Assembly (NCBI GenBank): GCA_905234855.1 | Contig: CAJOIU010000010.1 | Span: 20,869 to 77,823 of the forward strand | Direction: 5' to 3' | DNA length: 56,955 nt | From: an uncultured Oscillospiraceae bacterium | GTDB lineage: Bacteria > Bacillota > Clostridia > Oscillospirales > Oscillospiraceae | Shown here: in pieces, positions 15,787 through 25,999 of the stretch | Numbering within the stretch: the stretch's first letter is position 1 | Layout: the number at the start of each line of letters is the position of its first letter | Notes under the pieces: model-generated | What the model saw: only the letters and a program-made list of their open reading frames with translations | What the model was told of the DNA's origin: nothing | The model's database searches: none | Position numbers and translations under genes: made by a program

Positions 15787-16746
15787 ATGAAAAAGAACGC
15801 CATCAAGGTTCTTGCCGTCGTTTCCGCGCTGGTGCTGGTGCTCGGCATCCTCGCAGGCTGCGGCGCTTCCAGCAAGGAATTCAACTTCACCACCGGCGGC
15901 GACACCGGCACCTACTACGCCTTCGGCGGCGTCATGGCCCAGAAGATCAGCGAGGTCACCGACACGAAGGTCACGGCCATCACCTCCGGCGGCTCCAAGG
16001 CCAACATCGAGGCTCTGCAGGCCGGCGACGCCCAGTTCGGCTTCACCCAGTCCGACGTTCTGGCTTACGGCTACAACGGCGAGCGCCTGTTCGACGAGGC
16101 CGTGAAGGACATCTCCACCGTCGCCGCTCTCTACATGGAGCAGGTGCAGATCGTTACCCTCGATCCCGACATCCAGAGCGTTGCCGACCTTGCCGGCAAG
16201 AGCGTTTCCATCGGCGCGGCCGGTTCCGGCGTGTACTTCAACGCCGTGGACATCCTCGGCGCTTACGGTCTTGACGCCGAGGCCGACATCAAGCCCACCT
16301 ACCAGTCCTTCGCCGACTCCGTCGAGTCCCTGCAGGACGGCTCCATCGACGCGGCCTTCGTCGTCGCCGGTGTTCCCACGAACGCCGTCACCTCTCTGGC
16401 TGCCACCAACGACGTGTATCTCGTCAGCATCGACGCCGAGCATATCGCCGCTCTGACCGCCTCCAGCCCCTACTACACCGAGTATGTCGTTCCCGCCAGC
16501 ACCTATGACATGCCCGAGGACGCCACCACCGTGGCCGTTGGCGCCGTGGTCATCTGCCGCGACGACGTCTCCGAGGACGACGTTTACAACTTCGTCTCCG
16601 GCGTGTTCAACAACCTCGACAATCTGGCTCACGACAAGGCCAATGAGCTGAGCCTTGAGTTCGCCACCTCCGTCACTGACGTGCCCTACCATGCCGGCGC
16701 CGCGAAGTATTTCGCCGAGCAGGGCATCACCGTTCCCACCAAGTAA
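15787..16746 (+). CDS. TAXI-family TRAP transporter solute-binding lipoprotein
   Basis: Extracellular receptor of a TRAP-TAXI transporter, 319 aa. TRAP systems take up organic acids using ion gradients; TAXI receptors with known ligands often bind glutamate, alpha-ketoglutarate or similar. The signal peptide has lipobox LAGC (Cys25). Family landmarks are the TTGGDTGTYYAFGG block (about 35-48), ITSGGSKANIEALQAGDAQFGF (about 64-85, with the ligand-contacting SGGSxxN) and VSIGAAGSGV (about 142-151). The gene is followed by a stable hairpin, then the fused permease, the usual high-receptor/low-permease arrangement. The ligand cannot be inferred from the context. Confidence 0.92.
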   Translation: MKKNAIKVLAVVSALVLVLGILAGCGASSKEFNFTTGGDTGTYYAFGGVMAQKISEVTDTKVTAITSGGSKANIEALQAGDAQFGFTQSDVLAYGYNGERLFDEAVKDISTVAALYMEQVQIVTLDPDIQSVADLAGKSVSIGAAGSGVYFNAVDILGAYGLDAEADIKPTYQSFADSVESLQDGSIDAAFVVAGVPTNAVTSLAATNDVYLVSIDAEHIAALTASSPYYTEYVVPASTYDMPEDATTVAVGAVVICRDDVSEDDVYNFVSGVFNNLDNLAHDKANELSLEFATSVTDVPYHAGAAKYFAEQGITVPTK

Positions 16747-16774
16747 GCAAAGCCCAGCCTTGCATGAACAGCAG

Positions 16775-16800
16775 GACCCGCATCCTCGCGGATGCGGGTC
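16775..16800 (+). other. Intercistronic RNA hairpin in the TAXI operon
   Basis: Perfect 11-bp stem GACCCGCATCC (16775-16785) with GGATGCGGGTC (16790-16800), TCGC loop, extendable by GCAG/CTGC. No T-tract follows, so it is probably an mRNA-stabilising or attenuating hairpin between receptor and permease genes, as in the ABC operon next door. Confidence 0.75.
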
Positions 16801-16833
16801 TCTGCGCTACATTTGATATGAAAGGAGACAGTC

Positions 16834-18834
16834 ATGGCAAAGGAGAAGAAGAATAAAATCCCTGAGCCTGTGCCGGAGATCGACGATACCGCTACCGGGA
16901 CTGCCGCCGATGTGGAAGAGGTCATGAAGAAATATGACCGCGAGTCGAATACACGCGTCTGGGAGGGCATCCCCCAGCGCGTCATCCGTTATCTCGCGGC
17001 GGCCTTCTCGCTGTACTGCATCTGGGTGACGCTGTTTTCCACCATGATGCCGGAGGAGAAGCTGAACATATTCCTCGGCCTCATCCTGATCCTTGGCTAT
17101 CTGCATTATCCCATCAAGAAATCCCATGTTCGCGTGAATCACATGCCGTGGTACGATATCGTCATCATGATCGCGGGGGCTGCTCCGTTTTTCTACTTTG
17201 CGGCGAACGCAACAAGCATCATCGCCCTCGCCACCCGGGTCACGAGCGATCCGAAGATGGTCGTCATGGCGGTCGTGTCGATCCTCGCGTATATGGAGCT
17301 GTGCCGCCGCTGCGTCGGCATCCCCATCCTGTGCGTCGTCGGCGCGCTGATGGTGTATGCCTTCTCCAGCGTGCGCTTCGGCAAGGTCATTTATGACCTG
17401 TTCTACACCACCACCGGCATGATGAACACCCCCATCAATGTCTGCTCGAAGTACATCGTCGTGTTCATCATCTTCGGCGCATTTCTGGAGCGGACGGGCA
17501 TTTCGCAGTTTTTCATAAATCTCGCGAACGCCCTCGTCGGCCGCTTTGCCGGAGGCCCCGCCAAGGTCGCCGTCATCTCCTCCGCCCTGTGCGGCATGGT
17601 GTCCGGCTCCTCCGTGGGCAACACCGTCACCACCGGCTCCGTCACCATCCCGATGATGAAAAAGACGGGCTACAAGGGGGAATTTGCCGGCGCGGTCGAA
17701 GCGGCCGCCTCTACCGGCGGACAGATCATGCCCCCGATCATGGGAGCGGCGGCGTTCCTTATGGCGGAATATATGGGCGTCCCCTACGGGCAGGTGGCTT
17801 TGAAGGCCATCCTCCCCGCGGTTTTGTATTTCCTCGGCATTTTCATCGTCGTCCATCTGGAAGCGAAGAAGCTCGGCCTGCGGGGCATCCCCAAGGAGGA
17901 GCTGCCGAAGATCGGAAAGCTCCTGCCACGCATCTATCTTCTTGCGCCGCTGGTCGTCCTCGTCTGGCTCGTGGCAACGAATACGCATACCATGCAGTTT
18001 TCCGCCTCCGTGGCCATCGGCATCACGATCCTTGTGGGTCTTGTGAACAACGTCATCACCATGGTCACCAAGAGCGAGGACAAAAGCGACAACATCAGCT
18101 TCCAAAAGGGCATCGACGCCCTCGAAGCGGGCGCGAAAAGCGCCATCACCGTTGCCGTCGCCTGCGCCATGGCGGGTCTCGTGGCAGGGTGCATCACCTC
18201 CACCGGTCTTGCCTCCAAGCTCATCACCGCGGTGGTCACCATCTCCGGCGGCCGGGCGCTGATCGCCCTGTTCCTCACCATGCTGTGCTGCATCGTGCTG
18301 GGCATGGGCGTTCCCACCACGGCCAACTACTGCATCATGGCCTCCACCTGCGCGCCCATCCTCATGAGCGACGCCATCGGCATCCCCGCCGTCGCCGCCC
18401 ACTTCTTTGTGTTCTATTTCGGCATCGTGGCGGACATCACGCCCCCCGTGGCGCTCGCAGCCTACGCCGGCTCCGCCATTGCCAAGGCGCCGCCGATGAA
18501 GACCGCGCTCAACGCGACGAAGCTCGCTATCGCGGCCTTCGTGGTGCCGTATATCTTTGCGCTGAATCCCGCGATGCTGTTCGTGGACACCACCGCCCTG
18601 CAGGTGGTGCAGGTCATCATTACCTCCATTCTGGGCATCTCCATGCTGGGCATCGGCCTCGAGGGGTATCTGCGCGGCTCGCTGCCGTGGCCGCTGCGCA
18701 TCATCTCGCTGGCAGGCGGGCTGTTTCTGGTCTACCCGGGCACACTCAGCGACGTGGTCGGCCTCGCCGTCCTCGCGCTGATCTTCGTGTTCCAGCTTGT
18801 CCGCAGCCGCAAGGGGAGCGCCGCCCCCGCCTGA
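16834..18834 (+). CDS. TRAP transporter fused permease (DctQ-DctM, TAXI type)
   Basis: A 666 aa integral membrane protein that fuses the small (DctQ, 4-TM) and large (DctM, 12-TM) TRAP subunits, as is usual for TAXI systems. A charged cytoplasmic N-terminus (about 1-45) precedes TM segments at about 50-160 (DctQ-like part). The DctM part contains the conserved GMVSGSSVGNTVTTGSVTIP block near 253-272, GGQIMPPIMGAAAF near 293-306 and GMGVPTTANY near 490-499. The start is preceded by AAAGGAGA. It ends 22 bp before a strong terminator, closing a two-gene operon. The many long open frames on the opposite strand of this region are GC-driven shadows. Confidence 0.95.
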   Translation: MAKEKKNKIPEPVPEIDDTATGTAADVEEVMKKYDRESNTRVWEGIPQRVIRYLAAAFSLYCIWVTLFSTMMPEEKLNIFLGLILILGYLHYPIKKSHVRVNHMPWYDIVIMIAGAAPFFYFAANATSIIALATRVTSDPKMVVMAVVSILAYMELCRRCVGIPILCVVGALMVYAFSSVRFGKVIYDLFYTTTGMMNTPINVCSKYIVVFIIFGAFLERTGISQFFINLANALVGRFAGGPAKVAVISSALCGMVSGSSVGNTVTTGSVTIPMMKKTGYKGEFAGAVEAAASTGGQIMPPIMGAAAFLMAEYMGVPYGQVALKAILPAVLYFLGIFIVVHLEAKKLGLRGIPKEELPKIGKLLPRIYLLAPLVVLVWLVATNTHTMQFSASVAIGITILVGLVNNVITMVTKSEDKSDNISFQKGIDALEAGAKSAITVAVACAMAGLVAGCITSTGLASKLITAVVTISGGRALIALFLTMLCCIVLGMGVPTTANYCIMASTCAPILMSDAIGIPAVAAHFFVFYFGIVADITPPVALAAYAGSAIAKAPPMKTALNATKLAIAAFVVPYIFALNPAMLFVDTTALQVVQVIITSILGISMLGIGLEGYLRGSLPWPLRIISLAGGLFLVYPGTLSDVVGLAVLALIFVFQLVRSRKGSAAPA

Positions 18835-18855
18835 TACATTCTCTATACGCCTCAC

Positions 18856-18887
18856 GCAGCCGGATCGGACGATCCGGCTGCCTTTTT
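18856..18887 (+). terminator. Terminator of the TAXI TRAP operon
   Basis: Perfect 11-bp stem GCAGCCGGATC (18856-18866) with GATCCGGCTGC (18871-18881), GGAC loop, followed by CTTTTTA. Confidence 0.92.
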
Positions 18888-18942
18888 ATGCCGCGGACGC
18901 CCGTCGATTTTGAATAATTTGTAACGTTTCCCCGCAAGACTA

Positions 18943-18971
18943 TTGACATATTATAAAAGGTGTGGTAAATT
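18943..18971 (+). promoter_or_regulatory. Promoter of the hrcA-grpE-dnaK-dnaJ operon
   Basis: TTGACA (18943-18948), 17-bp spacer, TAAATT (18966-18971). The -10 touches the left CIRCE arm, so HrcA binding would block initiation. Confidence 0.85.
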
Positions 18972-18996
18972 AGCACTCGGAAGACAAGAGTGCTAG
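18970..18996. promoter_or_regulatory. CIRCE operator (HrcA binding site)
   Basis: TTAGCACTC-N9-GAGTGCTAG, matching the CIRCE consensus except for the last base (A to G). It lies at the predicted transcription start of the operon, 35 bp before the hrcA start codon, so the chaperone operon is under HrcA negative autoregulation. Confidence 0.97.
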
Positions 18997-19031
18997 CAGA
19001 GCGTAGACCGCTTTGCCAAGAGGTGGAAACC

Positions 19032-20114
19032 GTGGAGATCAGTCAGAGAAAAAGAAAGATACTGACAGCCATTGTGGAGAACTATATCGCCACGGCAGAG
19101 CCGGTGGGCTCCAAGGCGCTGGCAGAGGTCATCGGCTGCTCCTCGGCGACGATCCGCAACGAGATGGCGGAGCTGACCTCCATGGGTTATCTGGAGCAGC
19201 CCCATACGAGCGCGGGGCGCGTCCCCTCCCCCGCCGGTTATCGGCTGTATGTAAATGAGCTGATGGAACGGCAGAAGCTCTCCGAGGCGGAGACCTCCGC
19301 CATCAACGACCGGCTGGCCAGCAAGCAGAAGGAGCTCGACGATCTCATGGCCGAGGTCGGTCGGCTCACCAGCAGCATGACGAATTACCCGGCCTATGCG
19401 CTGGCAATGAAGGCTCCCGCCGCCGTAAAGCGGTTCGATTTCATCTATGTGGACGCGAACACGTTCATTGTGGTGGCGCTGCTGACGGACAACACCGTAA
19501 AAAACAAGCTCGTGCATCTTCCCTTTTCCGTCAATCAGGAGCAGATCCAAACGCTTTCAAGCCTGTTCAACGCCCATTTCACCGGCGTGACGGACGATGA
19601 GATCACCGATGTGCTGATCCGCTCCACGGAGCGCGCCGCGGGCGACACCTACGGCCTCGTGGCGGTGGTCGCCGCCTTCGTGATGGAGGTGCTTGCCAAA
19701 ACAAAGACCGCGCCGGTGCGCGTAGCGGGCGCTTCGCATTTGCTCAACCAGCCGGAATACCGCGATCCCGACAAGGCGCATGCGCTGATGAATTTCATCT
19801 CAAACGGCGACCGGCTGCTGTCGGATCTTCCGCAGATGGACGGACTGGAGCAGGACGGGCTGCGGGTGACCATCGGGCCGGAGAATCTGGCCGAAGAGCT
19901 ACGGGATTCCAGCGTCATCATGGCGTCCTATGACGCAGGTGGCGGGATGCGGGGCTATATCGGCGTCGTGGGGCCGACGAGGATGGATTATTCCAGCGTG
20001 GCAGCGAAGCTGAGCTATATAGCCGCCGGACTGAGCCGGATGCTCGCGGGAACGGATGCCCCGGAGGGGCTCAACAATAAACTGGTGCTAAAGGAAATGG
20101 ATCGAAATGAGTAA
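19032..20114 (+). CDS. hrcA: HrcA, heat-inducible transcription repressor
   Basis: HrcA (360 aa) represses class I heat-shock genes by binding CIRCE and is kept active by GroEL. The N-terminal winged helix (about 1-75) shows SQRKRKILTAIVENYI, EPVGSKAL and the recognition segment SSATIRNEMAEL, then GYLEQPHTSAGRVPSPAGYRLYV. The central GAF-like and C-terminal dimerisation domains follow. I chose GTG 19032, 5-8 bases after AAGAGGTGG (19018-19026), because the upstream in-frame GTG at 18990 lies inside the CIRCE element and would precede the mRNA start. It is first in the operon and overlaps grpE by 8 bases. Confidence 0.97.
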   Translation: MEISQRKRKILTAIVENYIATAEPVGSKALAEVIGCSSATIRNEMAELTSMGYLEQPHTSAGRVPSPAGYRLYVNELMERQKLSEAETSAINDRLASKQKELDDLMAEVGRLTSSMTNYPAYALAMKAPAAVKRFDFIYVDANTFIVVALLTDNTVKNKLVHLPFSVNQEQIQTLSSLFNAHFTGVTDDEITDVLIRSTERAAGDTYGLVAVVAAFVMEVLAKTKTAPVRVAGASHLLNQPEYRDPDKAHALMNFISNGDRLLSDLPQMDGLEQDGLRVTIGPENLAEELRDSSVIMASYDAGGGMRGYIGVVGPTRMDYSSVAAKLSYIAAGLSRMLAGTDAPEGLNNKLVLKEMDRNE

Positions 20115-20655
20115 GAAGAACGAGGAAAAGACCGCGCCGGAGACCCCGGAGGAAGAAATCGCGGCCGCGCCGGAGAAGGCTGACGAGGAACCGGCCAAGG
20201 AAGCCGCCCCCGCCGAAAAGAGCGAGGCGGAGCTGCTGAACGAAAAGCTCAGCGAGGCAAACGACAAATATCTGCGCATGCTGGCGGAATACGACAATTA
20301 CCGCCGACGCAGCCAAAAGGAGCGGGAAAACATTTACGCCGACGTCCGGGCGGACACGGTGAAAAAACTCCTGCCCGTATACGACAATCTGCTCCGGGCG
20401 GCGGAACAGGAGCCGACCGAAGATGCCCGTAAGGGCATGGAGGCCATTCTGACCCAGTTCAAAACGATCCTTGCCGGTCTCGGCGTTACGGAGATCGAAG
20501 CCGTCGGCAAGAAATTCGACCCCGCCCTCCACGAGGCGCTGCTGCACATCGAGGATGAGAAATACGGCGAGGGCGAGATCGTTCTGGAGCTGGAAAAGGG
20601 CTTCAAGCTGGGCGACAAGGTGATCCGCTTTTCGAAGGTTCAGGTCGCCAATTAA
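20107..20655 (+). CDS. grpE: GrpE, nucleotide exchange factor of DnaK
   Basis: GrpE (182 aa) releases ADP from DnaK. An acidic, disordered N-terminus (about 1-45, rich in Glu, Pro and Ala) precedes the long coiled coil (about 45-90, LNEKLSEANDKYLRMLAEYDNYRRR) and the C-terminal beta domain with NLLRAAEQ, FDPALHEAL and VLELEKGFKLGDKVIRFSKVQV. Its start lies within the last codons of hrcA (ATGAGTAA), so translation is coupled. The length is normal for clostridia. Confidence 0.97.
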   Translation: MSKKNEEKTAPETPEEEIAAAPEKADEEPAKEAAPAEKSEAELLNEKLSEANDKYLRMLAEYDNYRRRSQKERENIYADVRADTVKKLLPVYDNLLRAAEQEPTEDARKGMEAILTQFKTILAGLGVTEIEAVGKKFDPALHEALLHIEDEKYGEGEIVLELEKGFKLGDKVIRFSKVQVAN

Positions 20656-20720
20656 AAAGCGCATACCCCCGTAAGGGTTTAACATCATATACTATTAGAT
20701 TCATATAGGAGGATTCTATC

Positions 20721-22574
<1,854 letters not shown>

Positions 22575-22611
22575 TCCCACGTCGAGATCAAAGCAAAGCA
22601 TAAACACGACA

Positions 22612-22631
22612 GGCGGGACATTCGTCCCGCC
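22612..22631 (+). other. Hairpin between dnaK and dnaJ
   Basis: Perfect 8-bp stem GGCGGGAC/GTCCCGCC with ATTC loop and no T-tract. It probably sets differential dnaK and dnaJ mRNA levels rather than ending transcription. Confidence 0.6.
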
Positions 22632-22660
22632 GTGCCGTGTCTTCAAGGCAGGTGAGCCAT

Positions 22661-23797
22661 ATGGCAGATAAACGGGATTATTACGAGGTGCTGGGTCTAT
22701 CCAAGGGTGCCTCGGACGACGATATAAAAAAAGCCTATCGCCGCATCGCCAAGGAGTGCCATCCCGACCTCCACCCGGACGACAAGGCGGCGGAGGCGCG
22801 CTTCAAGGAAGCGAATGAGGCGTATGCCATCCTGTCCGACCCGGACAAGAAGGCGAAATACGACCAGTTCGGCTTTGCCGGCGTCGATCCGAACTACGAC
22901 GCGGGCGCGGGCGGTTTTACCGGCGATTTCGGCGATCTGGGCGATATCTTCGGCGACATCTTCGGCGCTTTCGGCGGCGGCTTCGGCGGCTCCGGGCGCA
23001 CGGTGAACCGCAACGGCCCCCAGCGCGGCGAAAGCCTGCGCGTGCGACTGGCGATCGCCTTTGAGGAGGCCGCCTTCGGCTGCCAGAAGGAAGTCAACAT
23101 CACGCGCATCGAGCAATGCCCGGACTGCAAGGGCAGCGGCTGCGCCTCCGGCACCACGGCGGAGGTCTGCCCGGACTGCAAAGGAACCGGCACCGTCCGC
23201 ACCCAGCAGCGCACCGCTTTCGGCGTTTTCCAGTCCACCAGCGTCTGCTCGCGCTGCGGCGGCAGCGGCAAGGTGATCCATTCTCCCTGCCCGAAGTGCC
23301 GCGGCAACGGCAGCGTCCGCGTGCAGAAGAAGCTGAGCGTGAACATCCCCGCCGGCATTGACAACGGCGAGACCGTCTCTCTGCGCGGACAGGGCAACGC
23401 CGGGAAAAACGGCGGTCCCGCGGGGGATCTTCTCATCACGGTGCAGGTACGGCCTAGCCCGGTGTTCCAGAGGGAGGGCAGCAATATCTACATCGCCACG
23501 AACCTGAGCTTCGTGCAGGCGGCGCTGGGCACGGAGATCGAGGTGCCCACGCTGGACGGGGACGTTTCACTGACGATCCCCGAGGGGACGCAGACCGGCT
23601 CCGTGTTCCGGCTGCGCGGCAAGGGCGTTCCGAGCCTGCGCGGCGGCATGCGCGGCGACCAGTACGTCACCGTGAACCTCGATACGCCAAAAAACCTCAC
23701 CGCAAAGCAAAAGGAGCTGATGCGGGAGCTGGCGGATTCCTTGGGTCACAAGGTCAGCGACAAGGGCAGCCCCTTCGGCAAAAAAAAGAAGAAATAA
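22661..23797 (+). CDS. dnaJ: DnaJ (Hsp40) co-chaperone
   Basis: DnaJ (378 aa) delivers substrates to DnaK and stimulates its ATPase. The J domain (about 5-70) has YYEVLGLSKGASDDDIKKAYR and the essential HPD (HPDLHPDD). A Gly/Phe-rich region (about 75-115) follows, then the zinc domain with four CxxCxGxG repeats (CPDCKGSG, CPDCKGTG, CSRCGGSG, CPKCRGNG), and the C-terminal substrate domains. ATG 22661 was chosen because GGCAGGTGAG precedes it; the upstream in-frame ATG adds eight non-family residues. It ends the heat-shock operon, followed by two tandem terminators. Confidence 0.98.
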   Translation: MADKRDYYEVLGLSKGASDDDIKKAYRRIAKECHPDLHPDDKAAEARFKEANEAYAILSDPDKKAKYDQFGFAGVDPNYDAGAGGFTGDFGDLGDIFGDIFGAFGGGFGGSGRTVNRNGPQRGESLRVRLAIAFEEAAFGCQKEVNITRIEQCPDCKGSGCASGTTAEVCPDCKGTGTVRTQQRTAFGVFQSTSVCSRCGGSGKVIHSPCPKCRGNGSVRVQKKLSVNIPAGIDNGETVSLRGQGNAGKNGGPAGDLLITVQVRPSPVFQREGSNIYIATNLSFVQAALGTEIEVPTLDGDVSLTIPEGTQTGSVFRLRGKGVPSLRGGMRGDQYVTVNLDTPKNLTAKQKELMRELADSLGHKVSDKGSPFGKKKKK

Positions 23798-23943
23798 ATC
23801 GGAAGGCTCGGTGACGGAGCGCTCTCCGGAAGGTATGCCCCGCCTCACTAAAACCTGACGGCCAATCGTTCGGCGTGACACACCTCCTGTCGACGCTCTC
23901 GCCGGGGGCATTCCATTCAGAATGGTTACAAATCACATAATCC

Positions 23944-23974
23944 AAACCGCAGACATTGAACCGTCTGCGGTTTT
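23944..23974 (+). terminator. First terminator after dnaJ
   Basis: Stem AAACCGCAGAC (23944-23954) with GTCTGCGGTTT (23963-23973), 8-nt loop ATTGAACC, followed by TTTTGG. It lies 146 bp after dnaJ. The stretch between (23798-23943) shows no gene or clear element. Confidence 0.75.
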
Positions 23975-23979
23975 GGTAT
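23949..23979 (+). repeat. 31-bp direct repeat, copy 1
   Basis: A 31-nt sequence beginning GCAGACATTGAACC and ending GGTTTTGGTAT occurs here and, identically, at 24072-24102. In this copy it forms most of the first terminator after dnaJ. The two copies are 123 bp apart. Confidence 0.9.
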
Positions 23980-24012
23980 CGGTTTGTCAAAAGTAATTGA
24001 CAAACCGTTTTA
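23980..24012 (+). terminator. Second, tandem terminator after dnaJ
   Basis: Perfect 11-bp stem CGGTTTGTCAA (23980-23990) with TTGACAAACCG (23997-24007), AAGTAA loop, followed by TTTTATT. It directly abuts the first terminator. Confidence 0.85.
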
Positions 24013-24071
24013 TTGAATTTGAGGCGGGCTCCGCCCCCTCAAGCTCCCCCGACATTGCAAAAAACAATCTG

Positions 24072-24102
24072 GCAGACATTGAACCGTCTGCGGTTTTGGT
24101 AT
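24072..24102 (+). repeat. 31-bp direct repeat, copy 2, carrying a promoter -35
   Basis: Identical to 23949-23979. Here the left stem half beyond GCAGAC is missing, so the hairpin is shortened, and the repeat instead supplies TTGAAC as the -35 of the downstream promoter. The DNA between copies contains a GGGCTCCGCCCCC stretch and A-rich tract but no gene. Confidence 0.85.
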
Positions 24103-24107
24103 ATAAT
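24079..24107 (+). promoter_or_regulatory. SigA promoter of the PMT-rpiB-DUF4015 operon
   Basis: TTGAAC (24079-24084), 17-bp spacer, TATAAT (24102-24107), 36 bp upstream of the start codon. The -35 and spacer lie inside repeat copy 2; copy 1 has the same -35 but no -10. Confidence 0.8.
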
Positions 24108-24142
24108 ACATTATTAGATTTCCTCTTTGAAGGAGCTTTCGT

Positions 24143-25984
24143 ATGCTGTCGAAACTTACCATCCTCTTCCCGCTGGCGACGGCGCTGTATGCGCTGCTGT
24201 GGTTCCTGCGCTGGACGCGGGTGCATCGCCTCCCTGTGCCGGAGGGCGAAGCCGCGGAGGAGCGGTTGTTCGAAAAAAAAGACTGGATCGCGCTGGCGAT
24301 CGTCACGGTCGTATACGCGATCGCGGCTTTTACAGGACTGGGCTCGACGAGGGCGCCCCAAAGCTTCCTGCATTTCGAGAGCGGAAATTATTACGCGCAG
24401 ATCGACCTCGGCACGGAGCGTGAAATCTCCGCCCTGCGATATTACACCGGCCTCGGCACGGCGGATTATACGCTGCAGTTTTCCGCAGACGGAGAGAACT
24501 GGATCGATCAGCTTGCGGACGACGGCGCCTCCGGCATGCCGCAGGCATATAACCAGCTTTTCCGCTGGTGCGACGCCTCTCTGAACGATGACAACGGCTC
24601 GATCCGCTATATCCGCATCATCTCCGGCACGGAGCAGGAGCTGGGCGAGATCGCCCTATATGACGAGGCCGGCGCGCTGATCGACCCCGCGGAATACACC
24701 CTCGCCGGCGGCTGCGATATGCTGGCGGACGAGCAGGACACGATCCCCGAAAAGTACAGCTATAAAAACGGCACCTATTTCGACGAGATCTATTTCCCCC
24801 GCACGGCGCTGGAGATGATCCGACAGATGTGGCCGTATGAGATCACCCACCCGCCGCTGGGCAAGGCGATCCTGAGCCTCGGCGTCCGCGTCTTCGGCAT
24901 GACGCCCTTCGGCTGGCGGTTCATGGGTGTGCTGTTCGGCGTGCTGATGCTGCCGGTGCTGTATATCCTGCTGAAAAAGATGTTCGGCTCCACCGCCGCC
25001 GCGACCTGCGGCACCACGGTGTTCGCCTTCGATTTCATGCATTATACCCAGACGCGGCTGGCTACCATCGATACCTACGCGGTGTTTTTCACGCTGCTCA
25101 TGTACCTTTTTATGTACTTCTGGCTGACGGAGGACGAAGAGGCAAGGCCTCGGCGGCGTCTGCTGTGGCTCGGCCTTGCGGGAGCGAGCTTCGGTCTCGG
25201 CGCGGCCAGCAAATGGGTATGCATCTATGCCGGCGCGGGGCTGGCCGTCCTCTGGGCAGTGTATTGGATCGTGCGGTTTGCGCGGGCTAAAAAGGACGCG
25301 CTCACGCCGTTTCTGATAAACGTCCTGTGGTGTCTGCTGTTTTTCGTGGCGATCCCCGCGGTGATCTACGCCGCGAGCTACTACTCCTACGCGCCGAGCC
25401 AAGGCATCACGGGCGCGTTCCGGCTGTTCAAGCCGTCGTATTGGAAGCTGGTTCTGGATAACCAGACCTACATGTGGAACTACCACTCCGATCTCGTGGC
25501 GACGCATCCCTATTCCTCAAAGTGGTATCAATGGCTGCTGGATATCCGTCCGATCCTGTATTACCTCGAATACTTCGACGACGGCACGAAATCCGCCTTC
25601 GGCGCGTTCTCAAATCCCCTCGTATGCTGGGGCGGACTGCTGGCGATGGGCGGCATGGTATGGCTCGCCATCCGCGACCGGGATCAGCGGGCGATGTTCA
25701 TTCTGATCGGCTATCTGGCGAACCTCCTACCGTGGGTGCTGGTGAGCCGCCTCACGTTTGCGTATCACTATTTCCCCTGCACGGTATTTCTCGTGCTGGC
25801 GCTGGGTCGGCTCTTTGCCGATCTGCGCCGCCGTGACGGGAGCTGGCAGATCACCGTAGGCGCGTTCACGTCCGTATGCGCAGGCCTTTTTGTAATGTTC
25901 TATCCCGTGCTGTCCGGCCTGCGGGTCAGCACCGACTATACCGAGCATTTCCTCAAGTGGTTTACCGATACTTGGCCGTTTTAA
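24143..25984 (+). CDS. PMT-family glycosyltransferase with an inserted discoidin-like domain
   Basis: A 613 aa multi-pass membrane glycosyltransferase of the protein O-mannosyltransferase (GT39) type, which transfers a sugar from a lipid-phosphate carrier to an extracytoplasmic acceptor. Two N-terminal TM segments (about 5-22, 47-64) are followed by a soluble domain (about 72-175) that reads like an F5/8 type C carbohydrate-binding fold: YAQIDLGTEREISALRYY, YTLQFSADGENW and SIRYIRIISG. The catalytic DE motif follows as Asp214-Glu215 (FDEIYFPR), then HPPLGK at 236-241 and TRLATIDTYAVFF. About eight further TM segments complete the fold. In ordinary PMTs the DE motif comes right after the first TM segment, so the insertion is unusual. 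GAAGGAG lies 7 bases before the start. It is co-transcribed with rpiB and a DUF4015-like gene. Donor and acceptor are unknown. Confidence 0.85.
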   Translation: MLSKLTILFPLATALYALLWFLRWTRVHRLPVPEGEAAEERLFEKKDWIALAIVTVVYAIAAFTGLGSTRAPQSFLHFESGNYYAQIDLGTEREISALRYYTGLGTADYTLQFSADGENWIDQLADDGASGMPQAYNQLFRWCDASLNDDNGSIRYIRIISGTEQELGEIALYDEAGALIDPAEYTLAGGCDMLADEQDTIPEKYSYKNGTYFDEIYFPRTALEMIRQMWPYEITHPPLGKAILSLGVRVFGMTPFGWRFMGVLFGVLMLPVLYILLKKMFGSTAAATCGTTVFAFDFMHYTQTRLATIDTYAVFFTLLMYLFMYFWLTEDEEARPRRRLLWLGLAGASFGLGAASKWVCIYAGAGLAVLWAVYWIVRFARAKKDALTPFLINVLWCLLFFVAIPAVIYAASYYSYAPSQGITGAFRLFKPSYWKLVLDNQTYMWNYHSDLVATHPYSSKWYQWLLDIRPILYYLEYFDDGTKSAFGAFSNPLVCWGGLLAMGGMVWLAIRDRDQRAMFILIGYLANLLPWVLVSRLTFAYHYFPCTVFLVLALGRLFADLRRRDGSWQITVGAFTSVCAGLFVMFYPVLSGLRVSTDYTEHFLKWFTDTWPF

Positions 25985-25999
25985 CTGCAAGGAGGCACG

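Noticed and set aside
16807-18855. A long open frame on the minus strand opposite the TRAP fused permease (and similar ones opposite dnaK, mutS, clpB and argG).
   Set aside because: These are shadows of high-GC coding sequence: compositionally odd His/Arg/Asp-rich proteins with no domain or ribosome site, opposite clear genes.
23798-23943. A small gene between dnaJ and its terminator.
   Set aside because: Open frames are short with no ribosome site or recognisable product.
23949-24102. Two 31-bp repeats looked at as a possible CRISPR remnant.
   Set aside because: Only two copies, 123 bp apart, one inside a terminator, with no cas genes in the window.
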